Part shown: positions 18,775 through 27,127 of the stretch, piece by piece
How the letters are laid out: each line of letters begins with the position of its first letter
Position numbering within the stretch: position 1 is the stretch's first letter
NCBI GenBank assembly: GCA_020353055.1
Contig: CP070686.1
Span: forward strand, 823,189-887,188
Direction of reading: 5' to 3'
Source of the DNA: Caldifarciminota bacterium
GTDB lineage: Bacteria; Hydrothermota; Tepidihabitantia; SM23-42
Length of the DNA stretch: 64,000 nucleotides
Position numbers and translations under genes: made by a program
Notes under the pieces: model-generated
Database searches by the model: none
What the model was told of the DNA's origin: nothing
The model's input: the letters and a program-made list of their open reading frames with translations, nothing else

Positions 18775-19049
18775 TACATGACGCTAGAGGCCTCACGCTC
18801 AGCGCTACACGCTCAATACCCCGTCATTGTGAGAAGTCCCGCACTCACTTAGCTCCTGAATATGAAGCGGGACGACGAAGCAATCTCCACATTCAATGCT
18901 ATACAAAATCGAGACTGCCCGTATTCTTTATGCTACACAAATATGATGAAATGAAAATCGAGGATCCCGTAAAGCAGGACTCCGCTTATGCTCGCAACGG
19001 ACTTAGCGAAATTAACGATAGTAACGAACGTAACGGGAATAACGGTATT
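18775..19049 (+). repeat. Composite intergenic repeat: ACGCT tract, CATTGCGAG-type element, TAACG array
   Basis: Starts with a roughly 7-base-periodic ACGCT tract (18775-18818), then CCGTCATTGTGAG ... GACGACGAAGCAATCTCC (18822-18897), a GAAAATCGAGGATCCCG segment, and a six-unit array at 18995-19049 with exact 9-base period (CAACGGACT, TAGCGAAAT, TAACGATAG, TAACGAACG, TAACGGGAA, TAACGGTAT). This is the clearest complete example of the composite. Confidence 0.75.
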
Positions 19050-19054
19050 TAGCT

Positions 19055-20827
19055 CTACCGTATGACTATGAACTTAACAGTCTCCTTGTACTCACCGGCC
19101 TCGAATCGCAAAAAGTATACGCCATTATTAACGCGCTGATCTGCTATGCCACGACAGTCCCACTGCACTGTGTAGCTTCCGCTTTGCTGTGCATCACGTA
19201 ACAGCGTCGTCACCAACCTTCCGCTTGCGTCGTACACCAGGATGCTGACAAACTCGTCGGACTGAAGAGTATAGCCAAAATTAACCCCGGCAGAAACCGG
19301 ATTCAAACCGAACATCTGGTATACGAACGTACTGTCCCGACCAGGTCGGCGTGGGTCTTTGTAACTGCCGCCAGGTGCAATTGCCCTTATCGAATCGGCT
19401 CCCTCAAAGAAACGCCCCTCGATCAACTGTCCAGTCACCGTTAATTCCACGTACGTCGGAGGTTCCACCATTGCATTCAACATACCGCTCAGTGCTTGCC
19501 TGTCAAATTTCACCATTAAATCAGGGATACCGTTCTCATCATGATCACCGATCCCAACAGGCCCTTCGCGTGGCAAAGGGTCAATTGACATATTATTTGC
19601 TCTGGTAATAGCAACAGTACTGGTATCTATGTCCTCAACTGCAAATTCTTGAGGCAGTTCTATGTAGCACGTTACCCAACGACCGTGGCTCGATAGATTG
19701 AGCACATTTGGATTGATGTCGATCGTCGCACTAATTATCGCCGGCAATATATTGAGAAATATCCGGCTGCTCGTCCAAACTCTGCTTTGGGCCAGATCAG
19801 GCAGCCCGTCGCCATTCACGTCACCAAGTGCAACGCCATAACTCGTATACGCAGATAAGGTTTGGGTAGGTATGGTATCGAACACACCCCCGCCTTCATT
19901 CAAATACACAAAAGTACTTGCCCAGTTGCTCGTAGCAATATCTAAGTCAGCATCCAGATCGACATCCGCCAATGCAACGCCATATGAATAGCCCTCAATA
20001 TAGTATCCAGAGTTCTGAAAAAATCCTGTCCCATCATTGTAAAACACGTAGTCAGGCCCGCCAATATGACCAATCACCAAATCAAGGTCTCCGTCACTAT
20101 CAAGATCACCGAACTGCCTGCCCCATGGTCTGGGTACGCCCAGGTCCTGCCCGGAGTTGATGAAATTACCAGCACCATCATTGTACAATATCGCGTTGCG
20201 TACCGAAATGTCGAGATCTCCGTCATTATCTACATCCGCCGCAAATATATTTGCCTCGTCTTGAGTATCCAACAAACCATTCGCCACGGGAGTAAAAGTG
20301 CTATCACCCATATTTTCGTAATAGTAGCCGCCGCCGCGGCAAGCGCATGCTAAGTCGCCATCCCCATCGCCATCAAAATCCGCCGCCACACAACACATTA
20401 TGTTTAAGCCAGGGATCGGAGGGAGTTGCTGGACATACCCAAAAAAACCATCTCCGTTATTGTAAGAAATCGCAACACCGTGATAACCACCGGTAACGAA
20501 ATCAAGGTCTCCGTCGCCGTCCATATCCAGCAATTGAGCGTGTTCGAAGTTGTAACTGGTTCCAAGATTCTGGCCGTTCCATGCAAAATTTCCGGTTCCG
20601 TCGTTAATATAGATCACATCCGGGCTCTGATTGTTACCCAAGCCCACATCCAAATCACCGTCACCATCCACATCACCAAATGCGATTGCACAACAATTCC
20701 AGGTGCCCAGATGAATACCCGTATCCGCAAATATGTCTAATGCGGGAGCTGTCTGTGTAAAAAATAGCAGGGCGACAATAATTGCTGCGAGGCTGTTCCG
20801 ATGAATAACATACGATACTTTATTCAT
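19055..20827 (-). CDS. Secreted FG-GAP repeat protein with C-terminal sorting module
   Basis: 590 residues from the ATG at 20827 (AAAAGGAGGTACA before it), followed by a signal peptide ending TQTAPALDIF. Residues ~30-345 are seven FG-GAP/VCBS repeats with calcium loops such as DVDGDGDLDVGLG and DFDGDGDGDLACA, and recurring YxNDGTGxF strands. A further beta domain (FAVEDIDTSTVAITRANN) precedes the C-terminal ~85-residue FlgD-like sorting module (VYDASGRLVTTLL ... NGVYFLRFEAGEYKE). It is an extracellular, probably calcium-binding propeller of unknown ligand. Confidence 0.88.
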   Translation of the reverse strand: MNKVSYVIHRNSLAAIIVALLFFTQTAPALDIFADTGIHLGTWNCCAIAFGDVDGDGDLDVGLGNNQSPDVIYINDGTGNFAWNGQNLGTSYNFEHAQLLDMDGDGDLDFVTGGYHGVAISYNNGDGFFGYVQQLPPIPGLNIMCCVAADFDGDGDGDLACACRGGGYYYENMGDSTFTPVANGLLDTQDEANIFAADVDNDGDLDISVRNAILYNDGAGNFINSGQDLGVPRPWGRQFGDLDSDGDLDLVIGHIGGPDYVFYNDGTGFFQNSGYYIEGYSYGVALADVDLDADLDIATSNWASTFVYLNEGGGVFDTIPTQTLSAYTSYGVALGDVNGDGLPDLAQSRVWTSSRIFLNILPAIISATIDINPNVLNLSSHGRWVTCYIELPQEFAVEDIDTSTVAITRANNMSIDPLPREGPVGIGDHDENGIPDLMVKFDRQALSGMLNAMVEPPTYVELTVTGQLIEGRFFEGADSIRAIAPGGSYKDPRRPGRDSTFVYQMFGLNPVSAGVNFGYTLQSDEFVSILVYDASGRLVTTLLRDAQQSGSYTVQWDCRGIADQRVNNGVYFLRFEAGEYKETVKFIVIR

Positions 20828-20929
20828 TGTACCTCCTTTTACCGCAAAATACAGACCCCCTTTAGCCAAAAAAACGCGTGGTCTATCTAATATTAGGCGA
20901 ATATTCTACCTTGTCAAGACTTAAGACTC

Positions 20930-21066
20930 AATGACGCTAGACGCTCAACAACGAGAAGCTCGATATGGTAGAAATTGGGAGGATACGAAGACAAGAAATT
21001 GAGAATTAAGAAATGAAACGGCACTAACGAGAATAGCGGGATTAACGGCCTTAACGAAACTAACAG
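20930..21066 (+). repeat. Intergenic repeat modules (ACGCT tract, TAACG array)
   Basis: A short ACGCTAGACGCTCAAC tract is followed by a GAGAATTAAGAAATG-type segment and a TAACG array at 21024-21066 (CTAACGAGA, ATAGCGGGA, TTAACGGCC, TTAACGAAA). No gene is seen in the ~385-bp gap. Confidence 0.6.
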
Positions 21067-21213
21067 ATCTATGGCAATCAGCCCGCCGTAGCCGGGCGGC
21101 GTAGTCCCGCTATGCGATCGCGGAAATTTAACCCCATCGCCGGGCCAAAAAATCTCCGTGTCTTCCCGTCTCCGTTCTGGGCAAAGAAGTACATGCCTGT
21201 CCCCAGCGGTGGT

Positions 21214-22719
21214 TTAGCGTACCTCGTTACGCATCGTCACCTGCTCATCGAGCCACTTTTGATATTCCTCCAGAGCAAATCTAACCACGTAATCAGATTC
21301 GGTAAGAATGCGTTTGATCTTTGCCATTTGCGGCATGCCCCTTGCATTAAGGTGCATTTCATAATATCCCGACACTTTGGCAAAAATAGTCCTTCCTCTG
21401 CCCGGTTTCAATTCGGGTACTGGAAATGTTAAGTACGCTCGCTGTCCCACTTCGGGCATCACATAGTAATTTCGATCGGATGATTCAAGAACAGCACAGA
21501 GGTCATCGCCGTCATGCCCCACCATCGACATTGCAGAGATTTCCTTCATCTCGAAAGCAACGGGCTCAGCATAATCAACAGCGAATGAATTGAATTGCCA
21601 GAAGCCTGATGGTGGCGCTAATCTGATCTTCAATGTATCACCCACGACACCCTCCAGACTGAGCGGCACAATGCGCTGCTCTGCCATGAACGGACCACCT
21701 CCAATAATCTTTCCTCTATGGTCCCAGCTTTCATTAACCCATACATCTACATTCAACGCGTATATCTCTGTCCACTTCTCCCAATCATCCCGCTGCGTCA
21801 AAAGACCGGGGTCATCCATTTTTTCGTAAAACTGCTCAACGTAGCTGCCGAAAAGTGCCACCATACGCATTAGCATCTGCGACGCCCAAAGAGTATTACA
21901 TCCATGAACAACTAACTTGGCTATATCGGAATCAGGCGGTCTGAGAAAACTCAGGTAAAGCGTATCGCGCAAATCAGCATCATTATCCGGGGTTTTATGT
22001 CGAATATCACTTTCCCACCAGAGCATATCACTTTCAGAAACCCAAACATACTCATCTTCTTCATTGCCACTTATCGCATATAGAGGTTTCTGCAGTGTTC
22101 CGACACTGTATAGATTATTCTTTGCGTCTTGAATTACATTCACTTCCGGAGGATGATCAACGATCCAGAGTTTGAACTCGTCCGTATGCTGAGTCTCCTC
22201 CACTTCATTGACCAGCTGTATACGGTATTCACCGTCTATTGGTATCAAATGTTCCAGCCGACTAAGATCGGTACGGTGAAATGCCTCGCATATGGCACCG
22301 CCATAAGGCTCACCGTCAAAGATGTACTGTTCACCATCATAACTGTACACAAAAGGACAGCATTCCTTCGTGGCTAGTATGATTAACAGGCCGAGACCAA
22401 TAGCAGCAGTTGTCACGCCGATAGCCGCCAGGCAGCTCGTGGCCGGGTCCACCACTTTGATGTGAACCATCTTCACCTGGTCAAGCGGAACTTCCTTGAA
22501 ACCACCTCCAGCCAACTTACCCACGATCATGGAATCAGTAAAAACAGCGCTCGGTTCGAACTCAAAATAGTCTCCTTCTTGTGTCACGACCGCAGAGATC
22601 TTGTATTCCCTATGATCCTCCAATTCAGCCCTGTATATCAGCCGTTTGGAATAACAGCCAAACATACAAACCAACATACACACCATTGTCACGCTTGCTA
22701 CGATCCTCTTAGCTGGCAT
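21214..22719 (-). CDS. Large lipoprotein of an unnamed family (copy A)
   Basis: 501 residues from the ATG at 22719 (GAAAGGAGGAGTAGA before it). The lipoprotein signal has lipobox MFGC. Region 1 (~20-95) is a beta domain containing YFEFEPSAVFTDSMIVGKL; region 2 is a hydrophobic Gly/Ala segment (~105-125); region 3 starts with CCPFVYSYDGEQYIFDGEPY and extends to the end, including PPSGFWQFNSFAVDY and a YYVMPEVGQRAYLTFPVPEL strand pair. A paralogue lies at 50267, and a stand-alone copy of regions 1-2 lies directly upstream (22805). No catalytic motif is recognised. It is probably a periplasmic or outer-membrane-anchored protein. Confidence 0.85.
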   Translation of the reverse strand: MPAKRIVASVTMVCMLVCMFGCYSKRLIYRAELEDHREYKISAVVTQEGDYFEFEPSAVFTDSMIVGKLAGGGFKEVPLDQVKMVHIKVVDPATSCLAAIGVTTAAIGLGLLIILATKECCPFVYSYDGEQYIFDGEPYGGAICEAFHRTDLSRLEHLIPIDGEYRIQLVNEVEETQHTDEFKLWIVDHPPEVNVIQDAKNNLYSVGTLQKPLYAISGNEEDEYVWVSESDMLWWESDIRHKTPDNDADLRDTLYLSFLRPPDSDIAKLVVHGCNTLWASQMLMRMVALFGSYVEQFYEKMDDPGLLTQRDDWEKWTEIYALNVDVWVNESWDHRGKIIGGGPFMAEQRIVPLSLEGVVGDTLKIRLAPPSGFWQFNSFAVDYAEPVAFEMKEISAMSMVGHDGDDLCAVLESSDRNYYVMPEVGQRAYLTFPVPELKPGRGRTIFAKVSGYYEMHLNARGMPQMAKIKRILTESDYVVRFALEEYQKWLDEQVTMRNEVR

Positions 22720-22804
22720 TCTACTCCTCCTTTCAAAAAAATACACCTAAAATACAATAATCCTGATAATTCTATCGTAGAACGAAGCAAATCTTTCGAT
22801 GGAA

Positions 22805-23194
22805 TTATATGGCTGCAGCCGCTACTACAAGCACTAATAACCCAAGTCCTACCGCAGTAACGACCGCCAGTACTAATGTGCTGCCTGCCCCCAAACATAG
22901 AAAGGCACCAGCCCTGGATTCATCGAACCTCTGAGCGTACGCAATTTTAACGCGCGCTATCGCAATTTCAACGTATGTACCGTCTTGGAGCGTGCCCTTG
23001 ATCATTCCTTCCTCAAAAATAGCGCTCGGTTCGAATTCATATACGTCACCTTCCACCGTTATAACCATGAATATGGGGTATTGAGGGTACTCTTCGATCT
23101 GTTCGCGACTGATGAAATCCCTGCGGTGACATCCTACTGCAAATCCGATCACGCATAGCAGTATTGTGAATGCGATAATTCTTCTACACTGCAT
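22805..23194 (-). CDS. Short lipoprotein homologous to the N-terminal third of its neighbour
   Basis: 129 residues. Lipoprotein signal with lipobox AVGC, a beta domain with VYEFEPSAIFEEGMIKGTL closely matching the start of the 501-residue protein downstream, then a hydrophobic Gly/Ala/Val tail where the protein stops. The start has CAGGGAGGTAGA before ATG, so it looks expressed rather than decayed. It lies 85 bp upstream of the larger paralogue, probably in one transcript. It could be a free-standing version of the domain or a trimmed duplicate. Confidence 0.75.
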   Translation of the reverse strand: MQCRRIIAFTILLCVIGFAVGCHRRDFISREQIEEYPQYPIFMVITVEGDVYEFEPSAIFEEGMIKGTLQDGTYVEIAIARVKIAYAQRFDESRAGAFLCLGAGSTLVLAVVTAVGLGLLVLVVAAAAI

Positions 23195-23344
23195 TCTACC
23201 TCCCTGGTAATTGCACGACTACTGATTACAGAACAATCTATCGTACTCGACCGAAATTTCTTGTCAAGAGGTCACAACATGCTATACACTCCGCGCTGGA
23301 CACATAACGGCGAATAACAAGGAGCTAAGAAGTTGAGAAGCTGA

Positions 23345-23386
23345 GTGAAAATAACGAAAATAGTAAGAAAAATGATCCCAACGACC
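23345..23386 (+). repeat. Degenerate TAACG array in intergenic gap
   Basis: After a GAAGTTGAGAAGCTGAG stretch the sequence reads AAATAACGAAAATAGTAAG and CCCAACGACCG, a decayed version of the 9-base array. Nothing else is seen in this ~280-bp gap. Confidence 0.4.
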
Positions 23387-23477
23387 GTTGGTTTTGTCAT
23401 CCGGATTACGAATTTTGGTATTATTAAGTATTTAGAAATTAGGTTTTAGATTTTGGTTGTCTTATCCTACCATCTTC

Positions 23478-23945
23478 TCAATTCCCTAACCTCTCGCCCT
23501 TCCGGGCTCGCCGCCTTATTCTCCAGACAACTATCACCCCCAGCACACCCAAGACCGACATGATAGCCGCAAAATAGACCCCGGACCAGGTCCAGCGTGT
23601 GTAATGCAGCAATCTCTGCTCCGGTCTAATGTCAAAATTAACCCATGGCCCGACCCGTCCCATCACAAAAATCAAGACGCGTATTGCATGCAATGTGATC
23701 GCCGCTGCAGCAAGCTTCAATGTAACGCTGGCCTTGGTTTTTTCACCACTGATCAACCACACGGTTGCACTGACCAGCCAACCAGTGTCGATCAACATCT
23801 CCAGAACGAGTAAGACTGATACCCATAAAACAAGCACACCCAGCGATCCATCAGAGACCATCATGATCGTACGAAAGAGCAAGATGCACGCCCCCAGAAT
23901 CAATAAACAAGCATATAAACGTTGTTTTGACATCTTAAATCCCAC
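23478..23945 (-). CDS. Four-helix integral membrane protein of unknown function
   Basis: 155 residues with four hydrophobic helices and a strongly basic C-terminus (WRIRRRARKGER). A GTG at 23945 has AGGAG five bases upstream; the ATG four codons on is the alternative. The second loop is short and helix 2 contains acidic residues (LEMLIDTGW). No family is recognised. It stands alone between repeat-rich gaps. Confidence 0.6.
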   Translation of the reverse strand: MGFKMSKQRLYACLLILGACILLFRTIMMVSDGSLGVLVLWVSVLLVLEMLIDTGWLVSATVWLISGEKTKASVTLKLAAAAITLHAIRVLIFVMGRVGPWVNFDIRPEQRLLHYTRWTWSGVYFAAIMSVLGVLGVIVVWRIRRRARKGERLGN

Positions 23946-24009
23946 ATTTTCTCCTGATAAACAGTATCAAAACAATCTAACTTAGCAGAATACAAAGCAC
24001 CGTGAAAAA

Positions 24010-25152
24010 TTACTCCAGATAATCCTCCATAATCCTGACCCGTAAATCAGCAAGTGCTTTCTCTGCCTCCGGCGTGATACCGTTCATCATGATGCCAAGC
24101 GCTAGGTCTTTATCTCTGAAAACCAGCGCAGTGCAATAAAATGTCCCGGCACTACCATTATGTCGGCTCACTTTGTATCCTTCATGTTCTCTCAAACCCC
24201 ACCCAACTGCGTACTGCATCATAGAGTCAACACGTAGATGGAGAACTTCATACGTTGCCGCCGTGAGAACCGTATCTTTGCCACTCAACCCGATCAGATT
24301 TGCCTGCAGAAATTTGCCGTAATCAAGTATCGACACGCTCACATCACCGGCGGCAGAAGCAATATCAGGTAACTGATACTCATCATGCGGGTCATGCGGA
24401 AATACTCTCTGGCTGTCTGTCTCGTAATAATGTCCCCATGGCTGATCCGCATCGTCGTATGCAGGCCAGCCAAACCTCCCATCAATACCCAGAGGAGTAA
24501 AAAGTTCATCCGTGATCAATTGTTCCCAGGACTTCCCACTCACCTTCTCCAGCATGACTGCCGCAATGCCATAGCCTGCATTGGAGTATACGTAACCACG
24601 GACCGTATCGATCTCAACCGGCTCCTGCTGTAATAGCCAACCAGCGAAAGCCCTCCTCCGCTCCGACTTTTCACCTTCAAATTCGGGCAATTGCGCGAAT
24701 TCACCTCCGCTCGTAAAAGGCATTATTCTTGCGCGGTGCGACAGAAGATCTTTTAACGTTTTGTCATTGTATACAGCTCTGGACGACTCGGCGAATTCTG
24801 GAAATACCTCAATTATCCGCGTATTCCAGTTTATGAGACCTTTTTCAACCAGCGCTGCAGCCATAAAACCGGTCATAGCCTTGGTATTGGACCCAATGTG
24901 AAATCTGTCATCAACCTGAATCGAATCAGGTTCACCCAGTTTCCTGACACCATCAGTTGCAATGCTCAGAAATGACTTACTGGTCACAACCACTGCCGCA
25001 GCACCGGGAATACCATACTCTTCCCTGTACTCTCTCAAATGATGCCGAACCATATCAACATCGATCGTTGCCCGTTTCTTTATCGATTGACCGTAGCCTG
25101 ATACTATAAAAATGACCATGATGAAAAAAAGCGCTCTTACTAATCTATTCAT
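24010..25152 (-). CDS. Exported serine hydrolase, beta-lactamase (class C)/DD-peptidase family
   Basis: 380 residues from the ATG at 25152 (TAGGGAGGATTGT before it), with a signal peptide (RALFFIMVIFIVSGYG). The Ser-xx-Lys motif is GSNTKAMTG (Ser88, Lys91), the Tyr-x-Asn motif is VYSNAGYG (~195), and the third-motif region is RHNGSAGTF (~330). This is the penicillin-binding-protein-like esterase fold. Members hydrolyse esters, D-amino-acid peptides or beta-lactams; the substrate here is not shown. It resembles the serine hydrolase at 43179 in length and in the PHDEYQLP / DDEYVLSP region, so the two may be distant paralogues. Confidence 0.88.
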   Translation of the reverse strand: MNRLVRALFFIMVIFIVSGYGQSIKKRATIDVDMVRHHLREYREEYGIPGAAAVVVTSKSFLSIATDGVRKLGEPDSIQVDDRFHIGSNTKAMTGFMAAALVEKGLINWNTRIIEVFPEFAESSRAVYNDKTLKDLLSHRARIMPFTSGGEFAQLPEFEGEKSERRRAFAGWLLQQEPVEIDTVRGYVYSNAGYGIAAVMLEKVSGKSWEQLITDELFTPLGIDGRFGWPAYDDADQPWGHYYETDSQRVFPHDPHDEYQLPDIASAAGDVSVSILDYGKFLQANLIGLSGKDTVLTAATYEVLHLRVDSMMQYAVGWGLREHEGYKVSRHNGSAGTFYCTALVFRDKDLALGIMMNGITPEAEKALADLRVRIMEDYLE

Positions 25153-25244
25153 ACAATCCTCCCTAGCTATATTTCTCTCACTTTGAACAACCAATGTAAC
25201 TCCCGGCCGTCATAGTCTGGAACCGTTGCATATCCACAACTCAG

Positions 25245-26327
25245 CTACTCGTTCTTCCCTACACATTTCTTCACAATCCCCGCGTCAATCAGTTCGACGG
25301 CAAATTCAAGAACCCTATCCTTTTTGTTCTCCAAATCCTCCTTAGTGTTAATGATTCGCAAGTCTGGAGGGACACCGATTCCTTCCCAGCAGAAACCGTT
25401 CTGGTCTTTGAATAAATTAACCGAAAGGGAGAAATACCATCCATTCGGCAATTTATCTGCCTCGGCATCAGCGAAACATCCGGATGTAAAATCACCGACA
25501 ATCGTCGCATGTGGAAGCACCCTTAGTGCCAGCGCAAAATTCTCGGCGGCACTACCTGACGTGAAATCAGTAAGAAGAATTATTGGTTTTGTGAACTGAA
25601 TGGGACCATCAGGCTGCACATACCACTCTACTGGTTCTGCGAAGTCTTCGTGCCCGGGTCCGTTTTTGTCCTGTATCGTCATATAAAGCCTCTTTTTGTC
25701 GGTAAAGCGGTCGGCAATCGCCTTCCCGACATGATCATCACCACCCCCATTTTTTCTGACGTCAATGATAATTCCCTTAGCGTTCTTGAAATTGGCGACG
25801 ATTTCATCAACAACCTCGGAACTCTTTTCTACATCACGAAACTTGCTGAAATGGAAATAGCCGACGTCATCTGTCAGCCACGTGAACACGAATATGTCCT
25901 CGTGCCGCTCCTGCAATCCTGTCTTGCTGTACTTCTTATCTATCGGCCGCTGCCTGAAATAGCTTATGAAATTGTCAACGGTGCCGAATTGTTCCATCAT
26001 TGCTTCATGGGATTTTCCAGACCTGAAACTTCTCGGCGGATTTTTAGAGTCGAGTCTAACATGAAGATCATTCAGATGGGTCAGCATGCTCGACATGATC
26101 TCAAACAACTCATCATCACTGGTCTGCGGCGTCACTTTGGGCCGATAGATCTCGTAGATAAGATCCCAATCAATTCGTTTTGGCAAGAAAAGGGCGTACC
26201 TTGTATCAAATTCTCCCCAGAGATGCTCGAAGTTCTTTTCCGGCTCACTTAAATCCTCGGCGTCAGAAAAAGCAACGCCCAATAATAGAACACATACAAT
26301 AGAGATGGATACATACTCAAAAATCAT
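25245..26327 (-). CDS. S41-family (tail-specific/C-terminal processing-like) peptidase
   Basis: 360 residues from the ATG at 26327, with a signal peptide (IFEYVSISIVCVLLLGVAFS). An N-terminal helical region with LTHLNDLHVRLD is typical of IRBP/tricorn-type S41 proteins. The core has GIIIDVRKNGGG, ILLTDFTSGSAAENFAL with the likely nucleophile Ser in the T-S-G-S-A motif, IVGDFTSG, and a C-terminal GIGVPPD. It is a secreted or periplasmic serine protease. No PDZ domain is obvious, as in the 32287 homologue. It lies 92 bp upstream of the serine hydrolase at 24010 and could share a transcript with it. Confidence 0.87.
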   Translation of the reverse strand: MIFEYVSISIVCVLLLGVAFSDAEDLSEPEKNFEHLWGEFDTRYALFLPKRIDWDLIYEIYRPKVTPQTSDDELFEIMSSMLTHLNDLHVRLDSKNPPRSFRSGKSHEAMMEQFGTVDNFISYFRQRPIDKKYSKTGLQERHEDIFVFTWLTDDVGYFHFSKFRDVEKSSEVVDEIVANFKNAKGIIIDVRKNGGGDDHVGKAIADRFTDKKRLYMTIQDKNGPGHEDFAEPVEWYVQPDGPIQFTKPIILLTDFTSGSAAENFALALRVLPHATIVGDFTSGCFADAEADKLPNGWYFSLSVNLFKDQNGFCWEGIGVPPDLRIINTKEDLENKKDRVLEFAVELIDAGIVKKCVGKNE

Positions 26328-26392
26328 ATAATCGTCCCTTCCTTTCTCCCACAACCACCCAACTGAATATAAACTAGAACAGACTGTCTTTA

Positions 26393-26854
26393 CTAACCGC
26401 TACGGACGAGCGTCAGAACGAGGCCGCCGCTCGCGACCCATGGTGCCTGCACCCCGTCAAAAGAATATTCGTCAACGAATTCCAACCTCATCACATCATT
26501 ATCGACATTAAATTCGCATATGAGTTTACCACCGATGAAATCCGCGATTCTGGCAACTACCGGATGAGCCGTCAGTTTGGCACCGTCTATTTCATACGTG
26601 CCAGCGTTGACTACCAGGGAATCAAAGCGTTTGATCTTCTCTTCATCTGTAGGTTTCCAGCGTTCTGCAAACGGTTGGTCACTCTCCGCCCCCATCACCC
26701 ACGCCATGCTGTAGTGACGCGGCGTGAAAATGATAAGATTGGGGAACGGCTCAGTCATCATCGAACCCTCAGCACCTTGTCTCCTGACTTCGGTCACCTG
26801 CCAGACGCCAACCACGCCCTTTGATTTTTTTGTACCACCATCTTCTTTCTTCAT
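26393..26854 (-). CDS. Lipocalin-like domain protein
   Basis: 153 residues. The G-V-W-Q-V-T-E motif near residue 16 followed by LIIFTPRHYSMAWV, a Y-E-I-D-G strand and a C-terminal LVLTLVR strand match the bacterial lipocalin-like barrel family seen in small-molecule-binding proteins. It has no signal peptide and only a weak ribosome-binding site, so the exact start is uncertain. The S41 gene begins 66 bp downstream on the same strand. The ligand is unknown. Confidence 0.7.
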   Translation of the reverse strand: MKKEDGGTKKSKGVVGVWQVTEVRRQGAEGSMMTEPFPNLIIFTPRHYSMAWVMGAESDQPFAERWKPTDEEKIKRFDSLVVNAGTYEIDGAKLTAHPVVARIADFIGGKLICEFNVDNDVMRLEFVDEYSFDGVQAPWVASGGLVLTLVRSG

Positions 26855-26889
26855 ATTATATGATAATATAACGCTTAATCATATTGCGT

Positions 26890-27117
26890 CAACCCAGCCG
26901 CACGCTTCACGTTCCCCGTCATTGCGAGTCCGTTATAGGAGGACGAAGCAATCTCATCGTCCAACGCGTTACAAAATAAGATTGTTCCGTACGAAGCACA
27001 AGGATTCTCGCTTCACGGTACTTCGTTTCCGTTCGTAATGACATAAGCCTGACGAGGGTCTCCAATATACCTTTTTTTTCTTAACGAAACTAACGATATT
27101 AGCGAAATTAACGTTTT
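26890..27117 (+). repeat. Composite intergenic repeat: ACGCTTCACG, CATTGCGAG element, TAACG array
   Basis: CACGCTTCACGTTCC runs into CCGTCATTGCGAGTCC ... GGACGAAGCAATCTCATC (26917-26957), a diverged second half (GATTGTTCCGTACGAAGC) and a TAACG array at 27081-27117. The array ends against the DUF5916 gene stop. Confidence 0.65.
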
Positions 27118-27127
27118 CGTTCATAAG

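Noticed and set aside
18658..18775. NiCo or cobalamin riboswitch upstream of nikK
   Set aside because: The conserved cores of these riboswitches could not be recognised in the leader; a covariance-model search would decide it.
22805..23194. Short lipoprotein as a pseudogene fragment
   Set aside because: It has its own strong ribosome-binding site, intact lipobox and a clean end after the hydrophobic segment, so it is kept as a gene.
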